From Certhia americana (Eukaryota; Chordata; Aves; Passeriformes; Certhiidae): a stretch of DNA of 64,000 nucleotides. The position numbers and the translations under genes were made by a program. Location: the NCBI GenBank assembly GCA_018697195.1, contig CM031857.1:50117471-50181470 (forward strand), given 5' to 3'. The notes under the pieces were generated by a model that worked only from the letters and a program-made list of their open reading frames with translations, did no database searches and had not been told where the DNA came from. Positions 22,447 through 35,950 of the stretch are shown one piece after another. How positions within the stretch are numbered: the first letter of the stretch is position 1; each line of letters begins with the position of its first letter.

Positions 22447-25040
22447 TACTTGAAAACTCTAAAATGCATGGACTAAAGCTGGTATTTAAAGCAGGAAAAA
22501 AGTACTGGACAGTTTATAGAGTCCCTAGCCTAGGGATTCATTTTGCAACATCTACAGTTAGGTTTCAATATCTGAAACCAATAAGAAAAACAAGCCTTGT
22601 GATTTCTTTCTTATAAAGTTTATAAGCTGTGGCCATATAATTTGTTTACATATGGATTTACATAGATGAAAATCTGCCAAACAGCTGACTTGGTTTATGG
22701 GTCTGTCCATGGTGAACAACAAAAATTTGAACACTGGAAACTGCTACATTTCGGATACTGATATGGAAGTGACTCTTAATTCTTCATCAAGAGAGTACTC
22801 AATATTAGTTGGATGTCTTTCATGAAATCATTATTATTACTTTTACACATTTGAAAACTCATCAAAACTATCAAGTCTATCTATCTTTCACAAATTATTG
22901 TGATAGCAAATAATCTCATTATTTTAATTAATCCATAAATTACTTGTAAACTACTATTTTCCATAGGATAATGTCAGAATGAAGACTGTAATAATTTGAT
23001 TCATTTTTCCTTTTTCTTTATTGGCCAGGATTTTGTAGTTTTTATCAGGGTTTTTTTTAAAAAAAGGAAAAAAATCAATAACTCAAAAGATACCACATCC
23101 ATAACCTTTAAATTCTTTGAGGTAAATTACAGAATTCACTGCCTTGAGACATTTTACATTAGCTGAAAGTTTAACCTCAAGGACACACAAGTTAAGTAGT
23201 CCCTATTATTTAATTTCTATTTTTCATGGAGGAATGGGTGATACATACAGTATTTTCACTGGGAACTTCTAGAATAATATAGTTTGACCTTTAAAGTCCA
23301 TCAGGTAATTTATTTGTCTTATGTAACATCCCAAGCTAGAGGAATTTCTACAAAGAGTCTTCAGCTCATTTCAGAGGACCAAAATGCCACCAACCAGTGG
23401 GCAGAATGGTCTCAGTTTGTCCTAGAATTGAACACTTATATCCTTCTCTGGTGGGAGCCATGTCCTTTCTCTGGAGGGAGGCAGCTTCTCACTCAAGGCA
23501 GGAAGAGAACAGCAATTTTGAGCATATGATGGGGATATTTCATACTAAAAAGTGTGTTTCTTTTCCACTGGACACTTCCCGGAGCTGCCAGAGACAGGAG
23601 AGGGACAATATCTACAGTCCACCTAAACCTTCATTTGCAGCTGGACCTTGTTGGATTAAGGTAGTTATGTGTGCTCTGGTAAAGGCTGGCATTTCAACCA
23701 AGCATTGCAGTGAAAGATACAAAGCAGCTTTCATGGATTTACAGGCAGGTAGCTAGCCTAGGTCTTTAACGAGGCTCACAGGAAGGTATATAGTGGTTGA
23801 CTGGAAAAGGTATTATTGGGGAGAAAACCATGAAGATATAAAAGGGAATCATATAAATGTCACAACAGATGAATATAGAGCAACATTTTAGACAGAAGAA
23901 TTTTTATTCCCAAACCCAGAATATAAATTCCAGTTTAATGAGTACTGTAGGTGCCAGTGATGATGTATACTGACTGCAGATCTTTTGCACATGTTCTGGG
24001 CTTGTCCGGAGTGACACACAGTTGGCAATAGACAATAATTAGCAAATGTGTGCAATCCTTTAGCAGCCTAGAATAACTCATTTGCAAGACTGGTTTAGGA
24101 GTTACTCTGGTCACTCTTGTCTAACACTCTCTTCTCAGTGAACTTTAGAGTACTTCACCTTTAATTTTTCAGTCTAATATTGGTCTCAATGCCTTTTGAC
24201 ATTTGGCAGAGGAGATTTTATGAAAAACTTGGACTTTTAAATGCATCTCATACAATCTTAAATAATGGGTTCAACATAATGTGGCAATAAGTGTAGTAAG
24301 TAATACTCTCTGTGATAAAATATATCTTCTCTAAGCATGGAAAAACATTGTAAAATAAACAGTAAATTTTACATGTAAAGTAATTTCTGAGAAGACTCTG
24401 GAATTAAGGGGAATCTTATACAAATACCTTCTCTTTATGTACAGACAACAGCTAAATAAGGTTTAGAACAACAACAGAAAAAAACCCTAGGTTTCATTAG
24501 CCATTATTTTTTACCAAGTACAACTTATCCATTTGTGTGCTATTAAGGATTCTTTAATCCTTAAGTCCAAGTTGGTATGTGCAAACTACATCTAAATGTG
24601 CAAAGTATATCAAAAACAGGATCCCCACTGCTCTGTATTCTCCAACAGTATTCAATCAATGACAACAGCCAATTTTAGCTCAAAACCATGTTTTTGGTGA
24701 ATAAACTTTTAACCTCAAGCTCATTTTAAATTCTACCTTTCTTTCCATTTGCACATTTTGTCCAATCTTATTTTTATAATATACTTATTATATAATTCAG
24801 TGAAACAGAAGCAAAGAAGCTATGCTACATCCTAAGGTTATTATTGTTCAAAATAACCGTTACTAGAGAGACTATATCTAATTGTACCTAATAGGTGTAA
24901 CCCAAACTCCTGAAACAAAAATAATACCATGTAATATTATTTTTCTATTTGAGTAAGTTGTCCTGATTTGGCAAGCCACATGTACTATTAAAACTACTTC
25001 AATTAATAGCCTCTGCTTTTTTTAGACTCACCGCTGCGAA

Positions 25041-25080
25041 GATGTGTTTCATATAAAGATTTTTATTAAACCGGTAAGTT
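25041..25080 (-). promoter_or_regulatory. Candidate - strand poly(A) site, possibly DCLK2 3' end
   Basis: On the - strand AATAAA (25062-25067, seen as TTTATT on +) sits after CCGGTTT. It is followed by ATCTTTATATGAAACACATC and then a GGTGAGTC element about 40 bases later. In mammals DCLK2 lies tail-to-tail with LRBA at a short distance, which would place a - strand 3' end near here. I find no DCLK2 coding exon to support it, so the gene link is inference only. Confidence 0.25.
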
Positions 25081-28000
25081 TACATGGCACAAATATAAGA
25101 CACTTTTTTAACTAAGTTCACTCAAAAGTTGTAAGAACACCAAATTTACTTTCATGATTGGCAGTTGCCTAGAAAAACTGTGCAATCTTACTGCTCTTAT
25201 TGCTTTTTTTTTTCTTGCAGGAGTTATCAAATACTGCAAAATTTTCATGAAGCTTTTTTTAGCATTTTTAAAATTATTTTTGGTGTGATGGACAATTAAG
25301 AGGAGCAAATTCTTAAGTCAGTAAACTAGGATTGTCAGGCAGCAGGTGTATAGTTTATATAGCTCTGATTTGCAAAAGACTTTTCCTGGTAATGCTAGAT
25401 GTGCCAACAGGGCATAAGCTAAGCAGCAACTGTCATATGAGACAGAAAACAAACATGGAGAACAAGCAAGGTGCTTCAACAATCCTATTTTCTCATGGGA
25501 TAATAAGAATGGACAACTCATATCTTGGCATGGCTTTCCAAGGCTTTGATAAAAGCACCGAATTGTCCTCTTCTCAAAGGAAAGGCATCAAGTAGGCCTG
25601 AAGAAATACAAATCACTGCTGTTCAACATTCTGTTCTCTGAAGTAGGAATATCCAGATGAAAGAAACAGGGAGCAGAACCACCATCACCTGAGTAACACA
25701 AGTGCCCCCAGCTTCCTAACAAGTAAAGCCATGTTGCTGACATGCACCCTATTAACTCTGTCTTTCAAAGCCTTATCTAGGGAGACTGCTGTGAAATCAG
25801 GGAAGAAAATAAGAATTCAGCTGTCATAACAGCCTGAGTGAATCAACTGACTGAACTCTCTATCTTCAGAAACCAGTCAATGTAACCGTGAAGTGGATCT
25901 GGAGAGCCCACCTTCATGCCGGTTCCAGCTGATAAGTAGAAAGTGACACTAGGTAATGTTAAGCTAAATGCTTCTCAGAAAGCCCATATCTGAAGTAAGG
26001 AAAGACCAGATGCATTCCTTGATTTCACAAGCAAGTTCACTTTTCCTTATCTATCCACTACACTAAAAATCAATGTGTAACTGGGATTGAGAAGGCTAAA
26101 GGGTCTCGAGACACTTATTACACAAGACACTTAAGCTTAGTGCTATTTATGGTAGAAAATTACACTTTTTACAAGACAGTTGTAAGAAATTGTTTCTTGG
26201 AAATTTAAATTTCATATGTTTCAAAAAATTGTCATCACACAGATCTTATGCAAAAGAAGACTGACTGGTATTTAGATATAAAAGAGGGGCATTTTGAATT
26301 GACTTTACCACAACTGAATCTAGTTTACAGTGCTACACTGGCTTATAAGTCTGGTTAAATTCCAGAGGAACACACTTCATGACAACATTTATCTGTATAT
26401 CACACTTGACACTTAATTTATCATAGTTTTCTCTGTGTCTTTCCGCAGAAGAGACAGCTAGGCTGAGGTCTGAATTTCTAATAAAACTCTGGTGTGACCC
26501 CCCCCCTGAATTAAATCGCATAATCATTAGCATTTGAAGTGTACCATCTAGTAAAAACACCTCCTGAAGACTGAAATTCAAAGCTTGCTGATTCCTGTCT
26601 AGTGTGTCCCCAGATGAACTGATTCTCATTGATGTGAGTTCCTGTCTTTGAGCTGCTTACCAACACACAGGTGGGTTTCAAGTGTGTAGGCTGAGACCTG
26701 CTCTGCATGGATAGGCACCCACTAACCCAGGATATTTTTCACCCAATTCTTCAGTTATCCAAGATCAGATATCCAAATCTGTACAGGCCACCAAAGGGTA
26801 CCTTTATGCAGGTTGAAATAATATGTAAACATGCACTTGTGGAGAGGGAACCATTTGAACTATTGAGATACCTGAATTATGTGTCTAAGACGACTAATAG
26901 TAGAAAGCTTTCTGTGGTAATACATACTTATTTCTCTCCACCTGTAGCAAATACAGCCTGGGGTGACTGGCTCAGAAGGAAATACCTCATATCTATAGAA
27001 GTTAATGTATTAGAAACCAGTGTTGTTCAACCAGTCCCTCTTTTCCATTTGATCCTGGCAAGTTTGGACTCTCCCTGCCCTGCAGGTACAGCTGCTTCTC
27101 CCACCTGCCAGGTAAAGTGAATCAGGAAGTAGAAAGAGATACCTTCTCCCCCTTTCTTTGTACCCCACTGTCTTCATTCTTTATTAGTTGAGTTCTTTGG
27201 ATGTATAAAAGCTTAGTCACACTGTCCTACTATCACCTCTCAGAGCTGTGTTACAGCTATCCCCAGAATAATGTTGGAGGGGATAAGTGAAAGGGGGATA
27301 GTGAAAGAAAGGAGGAATACAAAGGACTTCAGGGGTGGGAGTAGCTACAAAACCTGGCATGTTCTGCTGAGAAGGGGTTGTCCCTGGGGAACGTGACCTG
27401 AAGCACTGGTTGTGTACAAATTAATACATCCAGGAAGCATCTACTTCAAGTCAGGTAAATACAGAGAAAGGGGATTTTCTAGCTGGGTCTTGGTGATGGT
27501 AACTTCAGCAGGATTTTCTGTCTCCTGTGGTCTTAGGTGTCTGTAACTGTGATTTCTGTTTGCATGGTATAAATGAATAAATTATTTGCATTTTACTGTA
27601 TCCTGATTTGGATCAAAGGTGATTTCATGCAACCTGCCTGGAACAAAGAACCCCTTACATGAGATACAGCAAATTCAAACCACAAGATGAGGGCTACAGA
27701 AAAAAGTGCTAAATTCACCAAAATCCTGTGGAAGGTATTCAAAGAGTTCAGTAGCTCTCTGTGAAAGGTGAGCAAATGAGCACAAGGTCTGGAGATCAGG
27801 TGAAGTGGCTCCAAGACACCAGTAATAGTCAGAAAAACTCCCTAGTGTTTGAGGACCATGCTTGGACCCAAAAATGTGTCTTTAGCTTGAGAAATTTCTG
27901 ATAATTCAAAACAAAGTAAAGGTGTTAACACATTGGGGAGTTCAGTGGCCACAGCCGAGGGTTGCAGCCAGACCTATGACCTGGGCAGAGGAAGGGAAAA

Positions 28001-29203
28001 GTGGAAAGTGAGAAGCCTCAACATGTTCCAACAGGTCCCTGATATAAGCACAGGATGCTTGTCAAAGGACAAAAATGAAAATACAGCATCATGCCCTAAT
28101 GAGAAGTCTGAAAATACCGCATATTTGCTGTACTTTGTAACTGCCTTTTAAGTTCATTTGGCTAATGAATCATACAGCTCTTACAGTATCCCAATTTCTG
28201 TTCCTTAGCTATGGAGCACAGATGCAGCAAAGAGTTAGAGAGAAAGCAGAATTAATTTGCTAAATAATTTAACTAAGCAGGGTGAGTTAAGTAGAAATTC
28301 ACTATAGCAAGTGGGTCTTGCAAATAGCACAAACACCTGCCTGAAATACCTGAGAAACTCCACAGAGAAAATTTCAAAATCTCCCATAAACTCTAAAAAT
28401 TTTCTTGTGTAAACTGTTGCACATTTTATTTGTTAGATAATGTTTATTTTATTGTTGGGGGAACGAAAACTGGTTATTAAAAACATTTGATTTTAGTCCA
28501 ATGTTTTTTATAATTTTACTTTGTCAACAGATGGGGGAATATATTCCAAACACATAATGGGTTTATCACTTTTCAAACGCAACCACTGCCAAATCTCTAA
28601 CATTAGAGTCTTCTCTTAGCTGTAACATTGTGAACAACAGAATAATATTGAGATTCGCAAATGTTTATGACATTTTAAATAAAAAAAAATATTTACAATT
28701 AGTGTATTTGCATTAGAGTGTAGGTGTTGCCTGGAAATAATTCAACAAGTATTGTCATCAAAGTAGAATGGTTTGTGGTAATATTCATTAGGCAGAATGA
28801 GCTTGACATTTGTTCTTAGTTAACTCTGACATAGAACTGTATAGAAGACCAAACACAATATATCACAATTTCTAAGGTTGGTTTGAATTACACTACTGAC
28901 ATTTTATTATATATATTGTGTTGACCAGCTTTAAAAAATTTATGTAGTGTTTATTTTGGAATGGAGGTAATTTCTGTGGTTATGGATTAGTAGTGCATCT
29001 TGGCTTTTCCCACTCTCTGTTACCCCAGGCTATAGCCAGAGAATAATTTTTGTTTGATATTGCCAACTTGAAATTTATAGGTGCACAGCTCAAACCACCA
29101 GTTGCCAGAGGCACTCATAAACCCTTCTTCCTAGCACAAACTATCAATATATAACCTGATCAGGAATGTGCACTGAAAGTAATGGCTCTTTGTTTCCTTC
29201 CAG

Positions 29204-29238
29204 CTGCAAAGTGCCATTGCTGGCCACGCAGGATTTGG
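29204..29238 (+). other. Exon-like 35-nt segment of unknown status
   Basis: It is preceded by TTTGTTTCCTTCCAG (polypyrimidine plus AG ending at 29203) and followed by GTAAGA at 29239. Such a pair could mark a small exon of an unannotated or non-coding transcript. By chance, strong acceptor and donor pairs do occur in 64 kb, and 35 nt is short. No protein family is recognised. Confidence 0.2.
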
Positions 29239-30311
29239 GTAAGAGGAGAGCAGTGATAGTTACTGTTCTCTGACAGATGCCTCAGCAATTTCATCCTGCT
29301 GATAGTCAGGCCCATTCTACAGAGAAAATCTGGCCAAAACTTGCTTTTGGTCTGTATGAGACCAGAAGGACTCAGTAGTCAGTGTCTACTAGTAGTCAGT
29401 CAGTCATGGAACTCTGAAGTGGAGGAGAGGTGAGTGTGAAGCTTCTCTTCCTCTCCCTCCTTTTCCTCCTCCTCTGTTCAATCCAGACATTTCTGGAAAA
29501 GTGGAATTTCTCCTACATATCACAAATTTTCAGAAATCTGACAAGTCTGGAAGAAACCTCTTTTCATATAGCAATTTTATCAGAGAAATGAAGCCCAGAG
29601 TTGTGTCTGTAAGGTGTTGATCAGAGATGTGAGGGAATCCTTAATCCAGAGCATTTTTTAACTGTCAAGAGGAGTTTGAGGAAGACTGAGCAGGATCTGA
29701 TGCCTGGGCAGGTACTGCACAGACTCAGGCATGGAAATAGTTCACCCTTCATTAAAAATGTTCAAAAGAGGATTTTATTGCATTCCAGTGGTAACAATCA
29801 GCCTCTTCTAAACCGCAGGAGTTATTACAAAAAAAAATATTCAAGTATCAGTCCTTTATTCATATCTGCCATGGGAAGACCTTTGTAACATCAATGAAAG
29901 CTCAAGTAGGCTACAAAATTTATGCTGTATGGAAAGGAGGTTTTTAATAAAGGCATAAAAGGAGAATGGATGCTAAGCATGACAAACATCTGCACAAGAA
30001 CAAAGCAGGTGAAAACCATCTTCATCTGCCCAGGCCTACAAATTCTGTGTGTGCCCTTCCGGCCACAGAAACAGGACACTATAGGCTCAGCTTTCACCAT
30101 CTCCAAAGACTTAGCCAGAAATGTGGAAAAGTTGAAAAATACTTCAGATTGCATAATTTAGGAGATCATAAAACCAGTAGGAGAGTTTGAAAATTATTTA
30201 GATTTATGAGCTGATGGAAATTCCTTAGACATCCACAGGGTCAGGATCTCTTCCATGAAGTCAAACTGCTTAAAGATCAAAGTATTTGTATTAACATTAT
30301 CAGCAGGCATT

Positions 30312-30327
30312 AAAAAAAAAAAAAAAA
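30312..30327. repeat. A16 homopolymer
   Basis: Sixteen A followed by TAGCAGCC. No retroposon body is seen next to it. Confidence 0.85.
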
Positions 30328-32520
30328 TAGCAGCCATGACATACAACAGATGTTCCTTTGTCTGCCCTCAAATTGTCAAGAGTTAGCAACTTTCAGTGTT
30401 ATTGGGCAGGGCACACACAACATACACATGTAATATGGACATGCAATATGGTCCTGGGGAAAGGATAAACAAACATTTGGGTGGAACACCAAAAATGGGA
30501 AGAATTGCACACCCCTTTGTGGACTTTTGTTCTTCATATCTATAATTTGCATGCTAGAGATACCACTGTACCACTGTATTAGAACCTCTGAACACTAAGA
30601 AGTTTGCACATTTCCAGCAGTGGTGGTGTTCAACAAGCATGACTAAACTAATGTAGAAAATGAAATAAAGTACTGATATTCTACATCAGGTAATGAGGTT
30701 CCCACAAATTGGATATTGGGAATGACTCTCTGTAACTTCGTGACTGTCACTTCAAGATGTAATCTCCATTGTGGCTGTTCATTCTATCATGTTTTGACCT
30801 AATGATTCATGAAATAAGAATAAATCTGAGGAGTTATTAGCAATCCATACTAAATCCTATATCAATCTATATGTAATATGAACTCAATTCACTCTTTTTG
30901 TTTTTTTTTCTTTAGAAGTTTTGGGGGAGTTTAGACTTCTGAAAGTTATTTCATATACAAGGTTTGACTTATAACAAAACCCAAAATTGTTATGCAGAAA
31001 TGTTGTGTGGAGAACTAAGCTTGCTCACAACCAGGTAAACATTGCTGTTACTGTCCATAGACAAAGGGGCTCCAGTGATTCCAACAGAAAGACAATTTTT
31101 TTTTTTATCCTTTATCCTGAGAAAACCACTCTCAAACACTTCTGCTCCAGAAAGACTTTAACCCTTCACAAGGCTGCAACTTTCTACTTGTAAGTCTCCC
31201 TCAATAAATTCTTTCCTTTAACTGTTTCTCAACTCACTCTCAACACTCTCACACTCCTTTATTTTACAGGGCAACCTAAAGTGAGCAAGATGTTTAGTAT
31301 GTCTGGGCTGAAGCAGGACCAAAGTGAAAGCCACAGTGCGCTCAGCTGAAAGCAGGGAAAGAAAAGAAGGTTATTTTAAAGAAGTGTTCAGCAAAAAAAA
31401 TTGTCCTCCAGGAGACTCATCACCTGTAAAAGATCTCCAGATGGAGAGAGAGGCCCCCTTCTCCTCTTATGAAAAGACTGGCTACCAGAGGATCCAGATT
31501 TACTATAGTAAAAAACTACAAATCCTTCCCTCTGACCATAGACATTACCAGGTTACACAGAACTCTGCTTGCAAGGTCTAGGACCACACATTTTCCTTCT
31601 GAATTATGACATACATTGCAAGGTGTCTTTCAGGCTTTTCTCCAAAGTCCCTTCCCAGATATAATGGGAATGGGTCTGCCTCCCATGCACCCACCGAGGT
31701 CATGGCCAGTTTCATTGTTCCCAGAGAAAGCAGCTGCTGAGAGAGAAAGGTAATGAGGGCTGTTCCCAAAGCCCAAAGACTCTGAACACATAAGAAACAT
31801 TTTGAAGTACAATCTGAAGTAGTACCCTATAATATCGATTTAATGGAAGAAATACTTTCTAGCTTCGAACAGTTTTGCCTCGGCTTCCTGGAGATGAACT
31901 TTAAGTTATGTTAGTTTTTTATAGAGGTGTCCTTTCAAACAGCAGAGAAGGAAAAGCCTTTGCCATTTTCCTTTGTGATCCTTCAACAGTCTGGGGTGGA
32001 CATAGGACAGCCTTACCCAAAAGAGCCTATTTTCATCTGGCTCAGGCATGATTATACGGGTCACAGCTACATTTATGATTTCCATTCATACACACCCTCC
32101 AAGAATCATCATTCACATTACTGTGTCACATCTCCACACTGACAGTACTTTGCAGTACAGGGGCACCTTCAACACAGAAACTGTAAAGTACTCTACAATA
32201 CCAGACTGCTTATGAAGTCAGTCTTGGTTGCACTGGCAAGTAATCCATGTAGTGAATTAAATACCCTTTCCAAACCCCTAAATAAATTCATGAGACTACA
32301 GAAATAATCTTGTAAGATTTGTGGAATCCCTTGTCTCCTCAGCCCTCTTCCTCCTCCCACAGATGTATGGAGCGTTGATTATTGCCTGTATTAAGAAACA
32401 TTATATTTAGTAGACCTGAAGCTGGACACATTTTTATAGCAGACTGGCTCTGTGTCATTGTGTGAAGAAACTGTTCTACACAAGCCATAATTCACAGCTA
32501 TTGCTTGTTTCTTTGCTTTC

Positions 32521-32590
32521 TGGGTTTTTTTTTTTTTTGGTATTTTGGGGGTTTTTTTGTTATTTTGTTTTGTTTGGTTTTGGTTTTTTT
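32521..32590. repeat. T/G-rich low-complexity tract
   Basis: A T12 run followed by GG-interrupted T and G blocks (GTTTTGTTTGGTTTTGG). It is the reverse-complement type of the A/C tract at 35880-35950. Confidence 0.85.
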
Positions 32591-35500
32591 AACTTCCCTT
32601 TAAAACTTGGGATGCAATAAAAATGAAGATGAGGGAAACAAAGGGTATTTCAAATAGTGAAACCAGCCAGAACCCTGATTAATGGGAAAAATCCCAAAAG
32701 AATTGAATTCTTTGATTCTCACATTTCTCTATTAAGAGAGACTTCCCAGGAAGCTCATTCTCACATCAGCAGTGTACCTGATATCCAGGGAGTAAATGAG
32801 CAGGAACTCACCACAGTGCCAGACTTCTATCAGCCATTAGAGCAGCAAAGATTTATAGCATGAAGCTGTGTAATAGACCATACTTATGGTGATAAATCAA
32901 TTCTCAAAAGAGAGAGAAGAATGTGCTCCTATGTGCTGATGTGGTTAAAACACAGGAGTGGCCACCAAAAAAAAAGAGCCCTGTGAGAAATGTAGATATA
33001 CCATAACGGTGCTGCTGCAAGAGCTCTGCTAATTCATAACGCATTTTCCTGCATTGTCCATCTTTTGAGGATGATATTTCCTTTTATCTCAAGTATTCAT
33101 GCCTGTGAAGAGCTCTGGTATTCTTAGGTATGAGGTGCTGCAGAAGTACAGTTTTGCAATAATTTTCTGAATAAGCAAAAATGTTTAAAAGGCATTTCAA
33201 TGTTTTACAGGACTGGAACATGGGAAGAAATATACATTTCTGGGAGGAAGCATAACAATTATGTTTTAATGCAGAATGGTCTAAAGGTGAAAAGAGTACA
33301 ATGTGACTCCTTTCAAGTTATGTGATAAGCTGGAACCATACATCTACAAGGACTTAACAGGAATAAAGTAAGCATCCTTATAACAGACCTTAATCAACTT
33401 AATCATGGCCTCACCAACACATTCTACCCTCCTTAAGAAGGGAAGGAAAGAAATAACCTTAAGTGGGACCAGCATTTCAGGCCCATATTGGAGAAGCTTT
33501 ACAGTAAGCAACAAAACCAGGTTTTGTCACTGATGAAAATACAGATCTCATTTACCAGACATTCAAGAGACAAATCTGAAGAGTGGGAAATATCTGTTTA
33601 ATATCTTCAAACATCTGTTTTTAGCAGCAGATCAATCAAGAGACAGGAAGTGAACGGAAAGAACATGCTGTGACCTATTTGTCCTTGGGAATAGACAATG
33701 GGGCAAGAAGCAGAAGGTGCTCAGGTGTGTGACTCAGTTTGCACAACTCAGATGCCACATCAATAGCAGAGATAATTGTCCTCACTTCCCTTTGCTGACA
33801 AAGGAGATAAACAAGAGTTTCAAGACCACAATTCCTCTTGTTTTAAAGCAAACACTTAAAATAGGTATCTGCTGGTTTAAAATGCTTGTTTCTCTCTGTT
33901 GTCTCTAAAGAGAGTTCAGTGTGATTAAGTCGGTAGGTAGAGACAGTTTAAGGTGGAATGAGGAATCACATCCCAAAATTCATACCAAGATGAATTTTCT
34001 CTTCCAGATATCCTGCCACAATAGTACCTGTCTCAATGCCGTGGTAATTCTTTACAGAAATGAAGCTGTTAGGAATAACCTCATCTATCTAAAGAAAGGA
34101 TCTTTGAGAATGATGCTTTGACCTCAGAATAGTTTTGTACATTTCCATGCATTATTATTTCCATGCTACTGTTCCAAGCATAAGCCAAAACTGATTGTGA
34201 AAATTGTCTTTTGCTGACTGTTCACACACCTGCATGAAAGCCTCTGCTTTGCATCTGAATTCTAAGTGCATCTGAAACCCTAAGGGATCTGGGATTTGGA
34301 AGTGGCTGTTGTAAAAAAAAAATACCTGAGAAAACTACAAACCTCCTTGCAGTGTTAGTTATGAAACAATGCCTGCTTAACAATGGAATTAAAAAACCTT
34401 GCTGGTATTTTGGCAAACTCTAAGATTTTCAGATTCAAAAATGGAACTGAGTATATACTAATAAGCAAGTCATTGGTCAGGACTGGAAAGCATATTGCTT
34501 CCTGCTGTCGATAAAATGCAGCAGCACCTTAGAAGAAGGATTGTGTGAACTAAATATTTTTACAAGAGATAGCGAGGCAGGCCCATGGAGCTTAGTGACA
34601 TTAAATAATAACTAACATAATATAAATATTTAACAACCTCTGCTTCCAAGAAAATTCTGTCCACATGAAGCATAAGTTAGGATAGTATATCATGAGCCTA
34701 TTCCAGTATTAGCATTAATGAGACCTAACCTGGCCAGCCAAAGCAATCAACAAAATAGTTGCTAGAAAACAGCAGCTAATCTATCTGCCATGCTGTCTTC
34801 AGCCGTCTTATGAAGGTCTGAGTCCAAGCTGCAGTCAGTGATACTTACCCTGAAGTCAGAGAAGATTAGTAAGTCAGGTGTCCTAGTCCACAGTACTGGG
34901 CTGAAAGATAAAGTGGAATTCACTTAATCTGGTAATCAGGATTCTAACATTCAAATGCCCTATCCTGAAGCTTTTTCTAACTGACATTGTGTTGAATAAT
35001 AAAGTTAATATCAGTTGACGGTTTGCCAGAAGCCGTTAATATAAACTCTCGGTTTTGTTTCCAGGCTTGTTAATTTTGTTCTGGCCTTAGAAGACAAAGG
35101 ATCCAAGTAAAGAACTACCATGTTCCCTATTCTTTCTTTTTTTTCTTTCAGTAAAATTTTCTTCTCACACATTTTTTTTTAAAGAAGCAAAAATTAAACT
35201 AGACTTTTATGTACACAATACTCTGCACTGGTCTTAATTTATTTTTGAAAGTTGGTAAACTCTCCTTCCAATTTAAATTGATTAAATAGGTACAGCTGAG
35301 TAAATGGACAGTTAGGCTGTAAGTCATATGTTTTCACTTTTAAATTACATGTAGAAGAACTAAGAGAAAATAAGCAAAGAAGAAAAAGTGTACAAAGAAG
35401 AGTTCACAATTTTGAGGATTAAGAAATAGAATTACACACAAGATTTGATTGCTACCACATTTTGCTTGCACATAGCAGATGCTGTGGTCAGCCATGGCTG

Positions 35501-35879
35501 ACGCTCACACCAGTGGCCTGGGATGCAGAACACACACCTCACTGAGTAGCATTTGTATGTCTCTTGGAAGTATTCTGCATTTAATGTTACATCAGTTAGA
35601 TGTATTTTTACAGTTTGTTGGCCATAAGGGAGCAGATACACAAAAAACCACTTCCAAAATGCAGCTGAAATCCTTCCATAATTAAGTGCTTCTTTTCTCT
35701 TAAAAAATAAAGAACATCTCTAGTCCTGTGCAGCAATCAGTATCTGTAAGTCTTCAAAGAAGGACTGTGGTAATTCTAGTTAATTCAATATTTCTCTTCC
35801 AAAACCATCTATTAGAGTGTAAGCCAGCTCTTTTGTGAACATAAAATAGTTAAGGTACTGCAATGAACTTAATGGTTTC

Positions 35880-35950
35880 AAAAAAAACCAAAAACCAAAA
35901 ATCAAATCAACCCACCAAAAAAAAAACCCCACAACAACAACAAAAAATAC
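35880..35950. repeat. A/C-rich low-complexity tract
   Basis: Runs of A with single and double C (AAAAAACCAAAAACC, ACAACAACAAC), ending in an A run. The antisense frame over it (W- and F-rich, at 35780-35974) is an artefact. Confidence 0.85.

Larger units (their letters stand above)
20161..25040. other. Intergenic region downstream of LRBA
   Basis: AT-rich, no recognisable exon on either strand. It contains an AAT/AAC/ACT trinucleotide array (21367-21482), a short duplicated 22-bp unit (21839-21882) and a GT-rich array (22411-22446). Short open frames are scattered and without recognisable motifs. Confidence 0.7.
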
